A DNA stretch of 64,000 nucleotides from an uncultured Pseudomonadota bacterium (GCA_903867225.1 CAIPQN010000012.1:1-64000), one strand, 5' to 3'. Shown: positions 55,124-64,000, counted from the stretch's first letter. Notes: a model not told the origin generated them from the letters alone. Numbers and translations: made by a program.

Positions 55124-57463
55124 TTAAAACACGTTGCTATAACTATCGCGGACTTCTTTTAATTCCAACGCCAACTCACGACGAATTTGAAAATCACGGC
55201 GCGTATGAGCGATGTTGTATGGAATTAGCGGATTACGTTCATATTTCACAGCGGTGCGAATAATACCAATCCATTGTCTGTCGTTGTCTTCCATTTCTTT
55301 GAAACGATTGCGAATGCGTTCAAGTTCTTGATTGCAATAAGTAATGAATCCCGCCGCGTAAAATACGCTGTTTTTCAAATAATCCTGCAATGCGGCTAAA
55401 TCGCCGTTAATTTCTTCCACGACTTGTTCAAAATTGGTTGGTTCAAAGGCTTTTTCAGGTTCTTTTATTGCTGGCGTTACGATTTCGGTTATGGCTGTTT
55501 CAACAATGGCTTTTGCGGCATTTCGTCCGCGACCAGCAGGAACGGTTTTATTCAAAACAGCCCACAAACCATAACGCAAATAATGGGTTAAACCGCCTTC
55601 TTGTTTGGTTTTATCGACACCTTGATAGAACGCTTCTAAGGTTTTAATTTCAGCGGCACGTTCACTTAATAAACGGTCACGCGCTTGCAATGGTTTAGCA
55701 ATAAACGCTTCCACCGCAACACGCCCAAATCGCAAAAATAACACCTGAAAACCGTGTCGAATTCGTGCTTGTTCGATGCCTTCATCTAAATGGGAATGTA
55801 ACAACGTGCGACGAACTTCTTCGGTTTCCCAAAGTAATTCTTGGATTTTTCGCACAATGCCATCAATCAACGCTTGCAACGCTTGCGCGAGTTGGTCGGT
55901 CAATTCTGTTTCAAATTTCTTTTGAATTTCACGGAATAATTCTTCGCGAATTTTGTAATTTCCTTCGCGTGGATCAGGCATCGAAAGTGTGCCGCCAGCA
56001 GTGTAAATCCGTTTTAATTCGTCGGGTTGCGCGGTGATTAAATTCGACAATAACGCTTCAATTTTTTGATCGTAAGCAGAGCGTAATGCGGCGAGTTCTT
56101 CATGTTCAGCACCTAAAGCATCAGCTTCTTTTCGTCCTTGAATACTTTCGGCGTACCACATATCAAAATCTTTTTTGATTCGTTGCCATTCGCGTCCCCA
56201 CCATTGATTAAATTCTTTGCCCAGTAAATCATCTTCTTGACGATCATTTTCAGCGATTGTGCCGTAAATTGGTTCGAGTTTGCTTAAAATTTCAGTTGCC
56301 AATTGACGTGTGGTATTCACTAGCGAATCACAACGTTTTTGTAAAACGCCCGAGCGTTCGTTGTCGATATAAAAATTCACGGCATCTTTCAACGCATTCA
56401 TTCCATCGGGAATACCCAATTTTTTCAGCTTATTTTTATCATCGGCACTTTTTGAACGACGCAGTGTGTCATCGGTTGGAATACCAAATTCAACCAAATG
56501 TGAACGCGCACAAACGGGTAATAATCGGCGTTCTGGAACGTTTGCCCAAAATGTTTTGTGTTTCGCGAGCGTGTCACGAAAATCAATTTGATCGTCCATC
56601 GCGTCGGCTTGCGTCAACACAACAAACACTTTATCCGATACTCGCAAACTGGGGTCTTCTGCATCTGCAACTAACAACATTTCCTTTTCAGGACCTGTAA
56701 TTGACGGTTGTTTCATTTCTTTGGCATAAATAATCGCGTCACAATTTCTCAAACGATCAACCGCTTGTTCAGCGTGCATCAAAATGCCTGAATTAAAACC
56801 TGGGACATCGTGAAAAATAATGTCGCGGTCACTTCGTAAACGCACAGTTTTTAATTGAATCCGTTTAATCGCAAGTGCTTGAGCGCGATTTTTGAAAATC
56901 GCCGATTGCAACAATTCGCTGATTTCACCAATGTCTAAGAAACTTTGTTTGAAGCCATTTTTTAATTTAGTGAATTCATAAATTTGATTAAGATTTTTTT
57001 CGGTATCGTTAAAATCTTCTTGGATTTCTTTTTTTTCTTTATCACTCAACAACGCGCCAGCCAAAGCATCTTGACGTTGTTTTTGCAAAGTCGCAATTTC
57101 TTCACGACTGTAATACTGAATCGAAAGTAATTGGTCTTGCTCGGTTTGCGCTGACCAAATTTCGGTGCTGGTAAAGGTGCAACGTTCGCGTGCAGATGGC
57201 AGAATTTCTTGCCCAAGCCACGCATTTAACAATGCACTTTTGCCCGCTTTTTCCAAACCAATCACCGCGACTTCAAACCGATTGGCGCGTAAACGTTCAA
57301 GTTGGCGATTTAAACGGTCATGTTCATGTTCAATTTTTTGCACCATCTCAGGCGAAATATCGATGCCCGTTTTATTGCTTAATGAAATCAATTTGTCCGA
57401 TAAAACCGAGGTTTTTTCTAAACGGGTGAGTTGTTTTGCACAAGTTTCTAGCCAAGTTGCCAT
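55124..57463 (-). CDS. Bacterial dynamin-like GTPase
   Basis: About 779 residues from the Met of MATWLETCAKQL; upstream codons lack support. GTPase domain: G1 VAVIGLEKAGKSALLNAW (near 66-80), G3 DVPGFNSG, G4 VLTQADAMDD. Then long helical regions (LSKLEPIYGTIAENDRQED, KIREELFREIQKKFETEL, ARDRLLSERAAEIKTLEAF) as in dynamin stalks. There is no clear membrane helix, so membrane contact would be peripheral. The family remodels membranes or takes part in stress and phage responses in different bacteria. It is not the CrfC/YjdA type by sequence. It is 3 bases upstream of nadC. Role unknown. Confidence 0.8.
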   Translation of the reverse strand: MATWLETCAKQLTRLEKTSVLSDKLISLSNKTGIDISPEMVQKIEHEHDRLNRQLERLRANRFEVAVIGLEKAGKSALLNAWLGQEILPSARERCTFTSTEIWSAQTEQDQLLSIQYYSREEIATLQKQRQDALAGALLSDKEKKEIQEDFNDTEKNLNQIYEFTKLKNGFKQSFLDIGEISELLQSAIFKNRAQALAIKRIQLKTVRLRSDRDIIFHDVPGFNSGILMHAEQAVDRLRNCDAIIYAKEMKQPSITGPEKEMLLVADAEDPSLRVSDKVFVVLTQADAMDDQIDFRDTLAKHKTFWANVPERRLLPVCARSHLVEFGIPTDDTLRRSKSADDKNKLKKLGIPDGMNALKDAVNFYIDNERSGVLQKRCDSLVNTTRQLATEILSKLEPIYGTIAENDRQEDDLLGKEFNQWWGREWQRIKKDFDMWYAESIQGRKEADALGAEHEELAALRSAYDQKIEALLSNLITAQPDELKRIYTAGGTLSMPDPREGNYKIREELFREIQKKFETELTDQLAQALQALIDGIVRKIQELLWETEEVRRTLLHSHLDEGIEQARIRHGFQVLFLRFGRVAVEAFIAKPLQARDRLLSERAAEIKTLEAFYQGVDKTKQEGGLTHYLRYGLWAVLNKTVPAGRGRNAAKAIVETAITEIVTPAIKEPEKAFEPTNFEQVVEEINGDLAALQDYLKNSVFYAAGFITYCNQELERIRNRFKEMEDNDRQWIGIIRTAVKYERNPLIPYNIAHTRRDFQIRRELALELKEVRDSYSNVF

Positions 57464-57584
57464 AGCGTTTCCAGTTAAATTTTTAAACGTGTAAGTAAGT
57501 GTTATGACGAATTCTACCACACCCCCAAAAAAGCAATATCTTCATCAAATAGCCAGCAATTTTCATTAACTGCATTGGCGATAT

Positions 57585-58247
57585 TTAATTCAAGTTTATT
57601 TCTCGCGCCAAAGCCTCAAAATTTGCCGTTTCAGAATAAGGAAAAGTACCCATTAACGGCATTTTTAAACGCGCCACCAAACTCTCAATCGTTAAATCAA
57701 CACAATCAAACATTTCATCATTACAAACAGCAATCCAACCTATGCAATTTAAACCAGCATTTTTAATCGCTTCTGTCGTAAGAAGTGCGTGATTGATGCA
57801 ACCCAATTTAATTGATACGACCAAAATAATCGGCACATTTAATTTTTTTGCCAAATCGGCAATTGTTTCATTTTCGTTCAGTGGGGCATACCAACCACCT
57901 GCACCTTCAACAATTAAAACATCAGCTAAATTTTGTAATGTTTGAAAATTAGTAAATACAGTTTTTAAATCAACAGGATTTTTTTTACCTGCTAAATGGG
58001 GCGAAATCGGCAATTCATAAGCAAAAGGATTTAAAAGAGAATAATCGACAAACTCTGAACCCATTTTTTGAATCGCTAAGGCATCACTATTTCGCCATTC
58101 GCCTGAAATTTTTTCACAACCCGAAGCCACAGGTTTCATTCCAACTACAGATAAGTTTTGTTTTTTAAAATAAGCCATCAATGTCAATGTCGCCCACGTT
58201 TTTCCGACATTGGTGTCTGTGCCTGTGATGAAATAACTTTGTTTCAT
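57585..58247 (-). CDS. bioD: Dethiobiotin synthetase
   Basis: 220 residues. ATP-dependent carboxylation of diaminopelargonic acid in biotin synthesis. P-loop FITGTDTNVGKTWATL at the N-terminus, MKPVASGCE, and EGAGGWYAPLNENETIADLA are the family motifs. It lies 3 bases after mtaB and is not near other bio genes. Confidence 0.95.
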   Translation of the reverse strand: MKQSYFITGTDTNVGKTWATLTLMAYFKKQNLSVVGMKPVASGCEKISGEWRNSDALAIQKMGSEFVDYSLLNPFAYELPISPHLAGKKNPVDLKTVFTNFQTLQNLADVLIVEGAGGWYAPLNENETIADLAKKLNVPIILVVSIKLGCINHALLTTEAIKNAGLNCIGWIAVCNDEMFDCVDLTIESLVARLKMPLMGTFPYSETANFEALAREINLN

Positions 58248-58250
58248 TGT

Positions 58251-59495
58251 TTAAACCTGAAAAGTAGTTATTTGATTTTCGAGCGTTTGTTCGGTACTTA
58301 TTTCGCACGAAACTCGTAAATAATTCGGCGTATAACCCGACACGCGAACATTACCATTTTCTAATTCTTCTCGTTGCCCTTCCCACAAAACATCAACTGT
58401 TTGCCCTATATTTTGCTGATAAAACGTCTGTTTCATTTCTTCTGCTAAATGATGCAATTGTTCACTGCGTTGTTTTTTAATTTCGTTTGATACGGGATTT
58501 GGCAACGTAGCGGCTTTTGTACCTTCGCGTGGTGAATAAGTAAAAATATGAATATGTCCGAAACGGCAATTCCGAATAAATTCAAAACTTTCTTGCCATT
58601 CTTCATCGGTTTCATTGGGAAAGCCTACGATGATGTCTGTCGTAATGTTGAAATTTGGAATTTGGCGTAAACGAGCCAACATCTCAGCATATTCCCCAGT
58701 TTTGCAACGACGCGCCATACGGCGTAAAACAGCATCCGAACCGCTTTGCAACGGCAAATGCAAATGTGGCATCAAACGTTGATTTTCAAACAGCGTAAAA
58801 AATTCGTCATTCAATTCCCACGGTTCAAGCGAACCCAAACGCAAACGCGGGATTTCAGTTTGTGCCAAAATCGCTTGAATCAAACTTACGATATTTTCAC
58901 CGTTATCGCTGCCGTAACCGCCCAAATGTACGCCCGTTAAAATTACTTCGTTAATGCCTTGCGCGTACAAAGCGTTGATTTCAATAATCACGTCCGCGAT
59001 GGCGCGACTGACTTCTTCACCTCGTGCCACCGTGACGATGCAAAACGTGCAACGATAACGGCAACCGTCTTGAACTTTGACAAAAGCACGTTGTCTGCCG
59101 CGTGTGAAAAGTGAGATTTCAGCGGGTTCAGTTGCCATGGCGGGCATGGTTTCAAAGGTCAATTCGCTCAATGCTTTTTCAACCAAATGCGCTTTATCTT
59201 TGTTGCTCACAACTAAATCCACGCCTAATAAGGCTTGTGCTTCGTCAGTATTCAACGTGGCGTAACAACCGCTGACAACTAATTTTGCGGTGGGGTTTTC
59301 ACGATGAATACGACGAATCAATTGGCGTGATTTACGCGCCGCATCTTGTGTGACCGCGCATGAATTGATGACGACTAATTGTGCCGCAGAAATATCACGC
59401 GTAATCGCGTGACCTTGTGCTTGAAAGGCTTGCGCCCATGTTTCTAATTCAGCTTCGTTTAAACGACAGCCTAATGTTTTTAAATGAATTTGCAT
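58251..59495 (-). CDS. mtaB: tRNA t6A37 methylthiotransferase MtaB
   Basis: 414 residues, radical-SAM methylthiotransferase. The N-terminal domain has cluster cysteines in TLGCRLNEAE, INSCAVTQDA, and VSGCYATLN. The radical SAM cluster motif is CRYRCTFC, and a TRAM-like C-terminal domain follows. The N-terminal signature TLGCRLN and the CxxxCxxC spacing match MtaB rather than MiaB or RimO. It adds a methylthio group to t6A at tRNA position 37. It shares a transcript with bioD. Confidence 0.93.
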   Translation of the reverse strand: MQIHLKTLGCRLNEAELETWAQAFQAQGHAITRDISAAQLVVINSCAVTQDAARKSRQLIRRIHRENPTAKLVVSGCYATLNTDEAQALLGVDLVVSNKDKAHLVEKALSELTFETMPAMATEPAEISLFTRGRQRAFVKVQDGCRYRCTFCIVTVARGEEVSRAIADVIIEINALYAQGINEVILTGVHLGGYGSDNGENIVSLIQAILAQTEIPRLRLGSLEPWELNDEFFTLFENQRLMPHLHLPLQSGSDAVLRRMARRCKTGEYAEMLARLRQIPNFNITTDIIVGFPNETDEEWQESFEFIRNCRFGHIHIFTYSPREGTKAATLPNPVSNEIKKQRSEQLHHLAEEMKQTFYQQNIGQTVDVLWEGQREELENGNVRVSGYTPNYLRVSCEISTEQTLENQITTFQV

Positions 59496-59529
59496 TTTTG
59501 ATTGATGATTTGGCTCGGAATAAAAGAAT

Positions 59530-59559
59530 AAAGGCGGCGTGTTGAATCACGTCGCCTTT
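59530..59559 (-). terminator. Terminator after the adhesin-E-like gene
   Basis: AAAGGCGGCGTG pairs with CACGTCGCCTTT (12 bp, one G-T wobble, 6-base loop). T-rich sequence follows on both strands. It separates the adhesin-E-like gene from mtaB; the remainder of 59496-59624 shows nothing else. Confidence 0.65.
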
Positions 59560-59624
59560 TTTGCGATGTTGAAAGTGGGCAATTTTGGGGGGCGAAGGAC
59601 GAGCGCACGACGAGGCGATTCAAT

Positions 59625-60523
59625 TTAGCTTGCTTGTTCATTGCTTTTTGATATGGCTTCATCTTTATCTAAAAGATGAGTATGTATCAGCTTAAATTCT
59701 CGTCCATCAAATTCATAAAAAAATTTTCCATATTTCTCTCCTTCGCTGAGACTTCCATTTGCAACCAGCAATCGGCTATCTAACTGAAATTCCAATAAGT
59801 CTTCCTGACCGAACCAACAACATACGGAGTCTGGTAAAAAAACAACCTGACCTGTTTTATGACTTACTGCCGCGCCGTGTGTACAACCCATCCCGCATCC
59901 CCAATTCACAAGAACATATTCGCCAGCAAAATTAACAGGCGTTGTTCTGGCTTCTCTAAGACGTGTTCTGTAGTTTTTTTTAGCGGAAGTATCCAATATC
60001 ACTTCGGGTGCTTTGCCTTTGTATAACGTATTTACTGGATAACTTTTGAAATTTGGTGATGCCCCATAAACTGATGCTGGCTGAATGTAAGTATTTGGTG
60101 TTGGCTTAACAACTGATACTGATTTTTTAGCGCAAGCTATTTTTAACTCTGCATCGCCAATACTTCCTGGTGGTAGTGATATTGCTGGTTCTGTTAAATT
60201 TGGAATTGAAAGGACAATATCCCCTTTTCCCATTTTTTCTGAATACCAATAGACATCAATATCCCGCGATGCACCTTCAAAACAATCATATTCTTTTCGA
60301 TGTATTTTAGACGAATATCTTGTAGAAGATCTTGTAGCAGACGATCCTTGAACCGACTTAAAGTCTACAGAACCCATAATCTCACTTTATTTCCATCCCT
60401 TCTTATGGATTCTGGGTCTACATAAACATCGTTATTATCAACAGAGACGGCGACCTTAACCCAATCAACGGCAAATACATTCGTAGACACCAACAGCATT
60501 AACATCATTAAAATCTTTTTCAT
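59625..60523 (-). pseudogene. Frameshifted secreted protein with surface-adhesin-E-like domain
   Basis: ATG 60521-60523 starts a signal peptide (MKKILMMLMLLVSTNVFA) and DWVKVAVSVDNNDVYVDPES, then RRDGNKVRLWVL, and stops at TAG 60365-60367. A second frame starts right there as DFKSVQG and runs to 59625. The N-terminal pattern (D-W-V-K-V, VYVDPESIRR, WVLYD, then YSSKIHRKEYDC) is that of the adhesin-E domain. The expected TAT GAC (Tyr-Asp) reads TAGAC here, so one missing base explains the break. The C-terminal region (about 100 residues, CGMGCTHGAAVSH, DSVCCWFG) is Cys-rich and unidentified. Either a broken gene or a sequencing error. Confidence 0.72.
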
Positions 60524-60537
60524 TGTCTGTTCTCTAA

Positions 60538-60957
60538 TCAACAATCTTGAGCTGTGGAATCTTTCTTACGCGATACATTCCAAGCATTTACTTTTAGGTT
60601 TTCGTCATAAGTTGCAATAGCAGTACAGGTCGCACTATCCATAAAAGTTAATTCCATTGGGAATAAAATAACTTCGGCTAAAGTAGCGGTGAACAAATCA
60701 GCGGCTATATAAGGCAGGATTCTTAACTTGCTTGCACCATGAAACCCTGATTGAAACTCGAATACGTCTTGTTTATTACCGTTGGCGGCTGTATCAACTA
60801 ATTTCGGTGTACCAAGCCTAGACATAATCTCTTGTCTAGGTGTACCAATGCCAATACCTGCTAAATCTGCTGGTGGAGCTTGATTTGCGGCTTTATAAAC
60901 TGAACAACCCGTCAGCATAGAAAGAAAAATCGCAGTAACACTTAACTTTTTGAACAT
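60538..60957 (-). CDS. Small lipoprotein with BamE-like (SmpA/OmlA) region
   Basis: 139 residues. Signal peptide with lipobox (FLSMLTGC), Cys near 18, then LAGIGIGTPRQEIMSRLGTP, the loop-helix pattern of BamE/SmpA-like domains. Hydrophobic ILPYIAADLFTATLAEVILF follows in the middle, which is not usual for BamE. It ends at TAQDC. It lies just upstream of the frameshifted adhesin-E-like gene in the same direction. Outer-membrane location is likely; function unknown. Confidence 0.7.
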   Translation of the reverse strand: MFKKLSVTAIFLSMLTGCSVYKAANQAPPADLAGIGIGTPRQEIMSRLGTPKLVDTAANGNKQDVFEFQSGFHGASKLRILPYIAADLFTATLAEVILFPMELTFMDSATCTAIATYDENLKVNAWNVSRKKDSTAQDC

Positions 60958-61063
60958 ATTGACCCTTAAATTTTATAGTTTTTGGAGTGGCAGTATATCA
61001 CCTTGAGCATTTCAATCGCGTACAATAGCGGCATTTCACATTGACCTTCACACAGATTATTTC

Positions 61064-63874
61064 ATGAGCGATTTACGGACATTTTTTCAGAATTCGTCGA
61101 GTTTTTACGGTAGCAACGCCAGTTTTATTGAAGATCTTTACGAGCGTTTTTTAGAGAATCCCGAATCTATTGACCCTAGTTGGCAAGCACAATTTCGAGA
61201 ATTGCATCAGGCGGCAGATTATGAAATTCCACACAGTCCAATTGTGACGCGGTTTGCACAACTTGCTCAAAAATCACAAGGTCGATTGGCGAAATTACAG
61301 GGTTTCACCGAAGAAAGCGTTAAAAAACAATCTGCGGTGGCGCGTTTAATCAATCATTATCGGGTGCGTGGTCATCAAATCGCGCGAAATAATCCACTTA
61401 GTCAACCCGAAATAATTCCGCCAGATTTGAATCCGAGTTATTACGGTTTATCAGCATTAGATATGGACACGCTGTTTGATAGTGGAACTCTGCATACGAA
61501 TCAATATCTGCCATTGCGCGATATTATTGCCAATTTAGAAGATATTTATTGCGGCAACATCGGTGTGGAATTTATGCACATTGTCGATACGCCAATGCGC
61601 CGCTGGATTATCAATCGGCTAGAAGCACAAGATGCAAAATTCGTTTCTCAAACTCTGCCTACAGAAAAAAAACAGGAAATACTCAAACAACTTATCGCCG
61701 CTGAAGGTATCGAAACCCATTTACACGCAAAATTTGTGGGTCAAAAACGTTTTTCACTCGAAGGCGGTGAATCGTTAATTCCAATTTTAGACGAGTTAAT
61801 TCAAGGTTTAGGCGCGAAAGGTGCAAAAGAAATTGTCATTGGCATGGCGCATCGTGGACGGCTTAATGTTTTGGTCAATATCTTTGGCAAAAATCCAAAT
61901 GTGTTATTCAGTGAATTTGCGGGTACGTCACCAATTTCAACAGGTGCAAGTAGTGGCGATGTGAAATATCACATGGGTTTTTCATCAGATATTGAAACGC
62001 CTGGTGGCACGGTACATATTACGTTAGCGTTTAATCCATCCCATTTAGAAATTATCAATCCCGTGGTTGAAGGTTCGGTAAAAGCGCGACAAGATAGAGT
62101 AGGGAAGAATGGAATTAACAAAATCGTGCCTGTTTTAATTCATGGTGATGCCGCTTTTTCAGGGCAGGGCATTATTATGGAAACATTGAATATGTCACAA
62201 ACTCGTGCTTTTTACACGGGCGGAACAGTGCATATTGTTATCAATAATCAAATTGGATTTACCACCAGTAATCCATTAGATGCGCGTTCAACATTGTATT
62301 GCACTGATGTTGCTCGAATGATTCAAGCACCCGTTTTTCATGTGAACAGCGACAATCCAGAAGCGGTTTTGTTTGTGACACAATTAGCGTTAGATTTTCG
62401 CATGACGTTTAATCGAGATGTGGTTATTGATTTAATTTGTTATCGTCGCTTAGGGCATAACGAAGCAGACGAACCCGCAATGACACAACCGTTAATGTAT
62501 AAAAAAATTCGCCAAAGACAATCAACACCACAACTTTATGCACAGAAATTGATTTTGGATGGCGTAACCGATGATGTTACCGTTAAAAACTGGATTGACG
62601 ATTATCAACGGCGTTTGGTATCGGGTGAGATTGTGTCGCGCCCTGTTTCTCATGTGAAATACTCTTACAGCGCACAATGGTTGCCATTTTTAGATACGCA
62701 TTGGACAACACCTTGTGAAACGTCTGTGAAATTAGATATGTTGCGTTATTGTTCGCAGCGATTATTAGAGTTACCAACAATGTTTGAATTGCATCCGCGT
62801 GTTGCAAAAGTGATGGAAATTCGTGCTGAAATGATGGCGGGTAACGCGCCTTTAGATTGGGGATTTGCAGAAAATATGGCTTATGCAACCTTACTTTTAG
62901 AAAAATACAATGTGCGCTTGATTGGTCAAGATGTCGGGCGAGGAACATTTGTTCATCGTCATGCAGTGCTACATAATCAACGAGAAAATCAAAGTTATAC
63001 GCCATTAAAATACTTACACAAAGAACAAGGAAACGCGCAGATTTATGATTCGTTGTTGTCGGAAGCAGGCGTATTGGGTTTTGAATATGGTTACAGCACG
63101 ACAATGCCGAATACGTTGGTTATTTGGGAAGCGCAATTTGGTGATTTTGCAAATGGCGCACAGGTTTTGATTGATCAATTTATCAGTTCAGGTGAAACAA
63201 AATGGGGGCGAATGTGTGGGCTGGTAATGTTATTGCCACATGGTTTTGAAGGGCAGGGACCAGAACATTCGTCAGCGCGTTTAGAGCGTTATTTGCAACT
63301 TTGTGCGGAACAAAATATCCAAGTTTGTAATCCCACCACGCCCGCGCAAATTTTTCATTTGTTGCGTCGTCAAATGGTTCGCCCTTATCGGAAACCGTTA
63401 ATTGTGATGAGTCCAAAAAGTTTGTTGCGTCATAAATTAGCGGTTTCAACGCTAGATGAATTAGTAACAGGAGAATTTCATCCAATTTTAGGTGAATGTG
63501 AATTGGGCGAATCAAAAATTACGCGGTTAGTTTTTTGTGCGGGAAAAGTCTATTACGATTTATTGGAAACGCGCCGTGAAATGAACTTAGAACACGTTGC
63601 GATTGCGCGAATTGAGCAGTTGTATCCATTTCCAGAAGAATTATTTAAGGTCGAGGTGGCGCGTTATCCTAACTTAAAAGAATTTATTTGGTGCCAAGAA
63701 GAACCCAAAAATCAAGGCGCGTGGTACAACTCGAATCATCATTTTGAGGAAAATTTACCAAAACACATTTCTGTCATTTATGCAGGACGTGAAGCATCTG
63801 CGGCTCCAGCAGTGGGGAATTTTCGAGTTCATTTGGAGCAACAAAAAGCGGTGGTTCAAGCAGCGTTATTTTAA
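61064..63874 (+). CDS. sucA: 2-oxoglutarate dehydrogenase E1 component
   Basis: 936 residues, matching E. coli SucA (933). The thiamine-dependent decarboxylase of the OGDH complex. N-terminal SSSFYGSNASFIEDLYERFL; thiamine-binding and active-site segments IVIGMAHRGRLNVLVNIFG, IVPVLIHGDAAFSGQGIIME, and ICYRRLGHNEADEP; C-terminal transketolase-like region with DVGRGTFVHRHAV. It is not followed by sucB, which lies at 14839 on the other strand. It converges on coaBC with overlapping stop codons. Confidence 0.97.
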   Translation: MSDLRTFFQNSSSFYGSNASFIEDLYERFLENPESIDPSWQAQFRELHQAADYEIPHSPIVTRFAQLAQKSQGRLAKLQGFTEESVKKQSAVARLINHYRVRGHQIARNNPLSQPEIIPPDLNPSYYGLSALDMDTLFDSGTLHTNQYLPLRDIIANLEDIYCGNIGVEFMHIVDTPMRRWIINRLEAQDAKFVSQTLPTEKKQEILKQLIAAEGIETHLHAKFVGQKRFSLEGGESLIPILDELIQGLGAKGAKEIVIGMAHRGRLNVLVNIFGKNPNVLFSEFAGTSPISTGASSGDVKYHMGFSSDIETPGGTVHITLAFNPSHLEIINPVVEGSVKARQDRVGKNGINKIVPVLIHGDAAFSGQGIIMETLNMSQTRAFYTGGTVHIVINNQIGFTTSNPLDARSTLYCTDVARMIQAPVFHVNSDNPEAVLFVTQLALDFRMTFNRDVVIDLICYRRLGHNEADEPAMTQPLMYKKIRQRQSTPQLYAQKLILDGVTDDVTVKNWIDDYQRRLVSGEIVSRPVSHVKYSYSAQWLPFLDTHWTTPCETSVKLDMLRYCSQRLLELPTMFELHPRVAKVMEIRAEMMAGNAPLDWGFAENMAYATLLLEKYNVRLIGQDVGRGTFVHRHAVLHNQRENQSYTPLKYLHKEQGNAQIYDSLLSEAGVLGFEYGYSTTMPNTLVIWEAQFGDFANGAQVLIDQFISSGETKWGRMCGLVMLLPHGFEGQGPEHSSARLERYLQLCAEQNIQVCNPTTPAQIFHLLRRQMVRPYRKPLIVMSPKSLLRHKLAVSTLDELVTGEFHPILGECELGESKITRLVFCAGKVYYDLLETRREMNLEHVAIARIEQLYPFPEELFKVEVARYPNLKEFIWCQEEPKNQGAWYNSNHHFEENLPKHISVIYAGREASAAPAVGNFRVHLEQQKAVVQAALF

Positions 63875-64000
63875 ATGTTTTCTGCATAAAATCGTTCTGA
63901 AATTAGCACGATAAGTTGTCGTGCTAATTTTGATTTATCCGTCATTTCCAGTGTTTTTTGTCCATCTTGCCAAAAAACGTCAAGTGCATTTTCATCATGT
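63871..64000 (-). CDS. coaBC: Phosphopantothenoylcysteine synthetase/decarboxylase CoaBC, 3' end
   Basis: The last 42 codons on the minus strand, running off the right edge. They read HDENALDVFWQDGQKTLEMT, then DKSKLARQLIVLISERFYAE, then stop. The FWQDG...LP/L...SK..LA..L pattern is the C-terminus of CoaBC (Dfp) of coenzyme A synthesis. The stop (63871-63873) overlaps the sucA stop. Short, but the match by eye is good. Confidence 0.75.
   Translation of the reverse strand, partial: HDENALDVFWQDGQKTLEMTDKSKLARQLIVLISERFYAENI
63900..63930 (+). terminator. sucA terminator inside the coaBC tail
   Basis: AAATTAGCACGA pairs with TCGTGCTAATTT (12-bp stem, 7-base loop), with a T-rich downstream tract on the plus strand. 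It is 26 bases past the sucA stop and lies within coaBC coding sequence. Confidence 0.6.

Noticed and set aside
59625-60377. Separate 250-residue protein starting MGSVDFK
   Set aside because: It lacks a signal peptide although its Cys-rich region looks secreted, has no ribosome binding site, and is better explained as the back part of the frameshifted adhesin-E-like gene.
62583-63515. Minus-strand open frames within sucA
   Set aside because: Shadows of the sucA codons; sucA is continuous and well conserved on the plus strand.
1-64000. CRISPR arrays, rRNA operons, prophage, integrase or complete insertion sequences
   Set aside because: No regularly spaced direct repeats, no rRNA sequence, and no transposase, integrase or phage structural genes were seen.

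Overview
The window is a gene-dense stretch (roughly 40% G+C by eye) of a chromosome from a Gram-negative bacterium, almost certainly a gammaproteobacterium. Evidence: the rpsB-tsf-pyrH-frr-uppS-cdsA-dxr-rseP order, TonB-dependent receptors, BtuB with a cobalamin riboswitch, lipoproteins, GlnD, and an E. coli-like tRNA-Arg(CCG). An NAD-reducing type [NiFe] hydrogenase large subunit, a MoxY-like sensor kinase and a GH57/GlgC/MalQ glycogen cluster would fit a methanotroph (Methylococcales) or a sulfur-oxidising relative. The order cannot be fixed from sequence reading alone.

Layout. 1-236: possible mobile-element end and a truncated small gene. 237-452: small hypothetical protein. 506-3295 (-): hoxH-hoxW-macro domain-cupin, a hydrogenase large subunit and its protease without the other Hox subunits. 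3367-11450 (-): dsbC and the essential rseP-dxr-cdsA-uppS-frr-pyrH-tsf-rpsB cluster, with hairpins after rpsB and tsf and a predicted rpsB promoter and leader. 11740-12196: frameshifted secreted-protein gene. 12272-16882 (-): folB-folK-sucB-alaC-hom. 16982-20950: plsY converging on map-glnD. 21067-23358: TonB receptor. 23509-25342: type II restriction-modification pair of the NgoPII (GGCC) family. 25422-28179 (-): an operon of an XRE regulator carrying an isolated histidine-kinase DHp domain, a sensor kinase and a NarL-type regulator. 28347-33849 (+): cysD-cysN (with a decayed APS-kinase tail), lysS, a cysteine desulfurase and iscA. 33892-37302 (-): Tim44-like protein, periplasmic beta-propeller, DUF4242 protein and TetR with a candidate operator. 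37361-39289 (-): P-loop ATPase and a divergent MetA. 39358-42113 (-): cobalamin riboswitch, btuB, btuM. 42242-43292 (+): cysE and tRNA-Arg. 43354-51531: glycogen cluster, with glgC-GH57-malQ divergent from glgB-glgA. 51541-57463: MOSC protein, YgfX-like protein, lipoprotein, trpC, and a dynamin-like GTPase with nadC. 57585-59495 (-): mtaB-bioD. 59625-60957 (-): a frameshifted adhesin-E-like gene and a BamE-like lipoprotein. 61064-63874 (+): sucA. 63871-64000 (-): the 3' end of coaBC.

How the genes work together. Most of the window is housekeeping: translation, isoprenoid and phospholipid precursors, envelope stress, folate, TCA cycle, sulfate assimilation and Fe-S assembly. Glycogen genes form a complete synthesis and remodelling set. 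Cobalamin uptake is a compact, riboswitch-controlled btuB-btuM unit. The most unusual material is the XRE-DHp/kinase/regulator operon, the ATPase-MetA pair, the isolated hoxHW pair, the vestigial CysC domain on CysN, the GGCC restriction system in sequence that looks poor in GGCC, and two genes each broken by what looks like a single-base indel.
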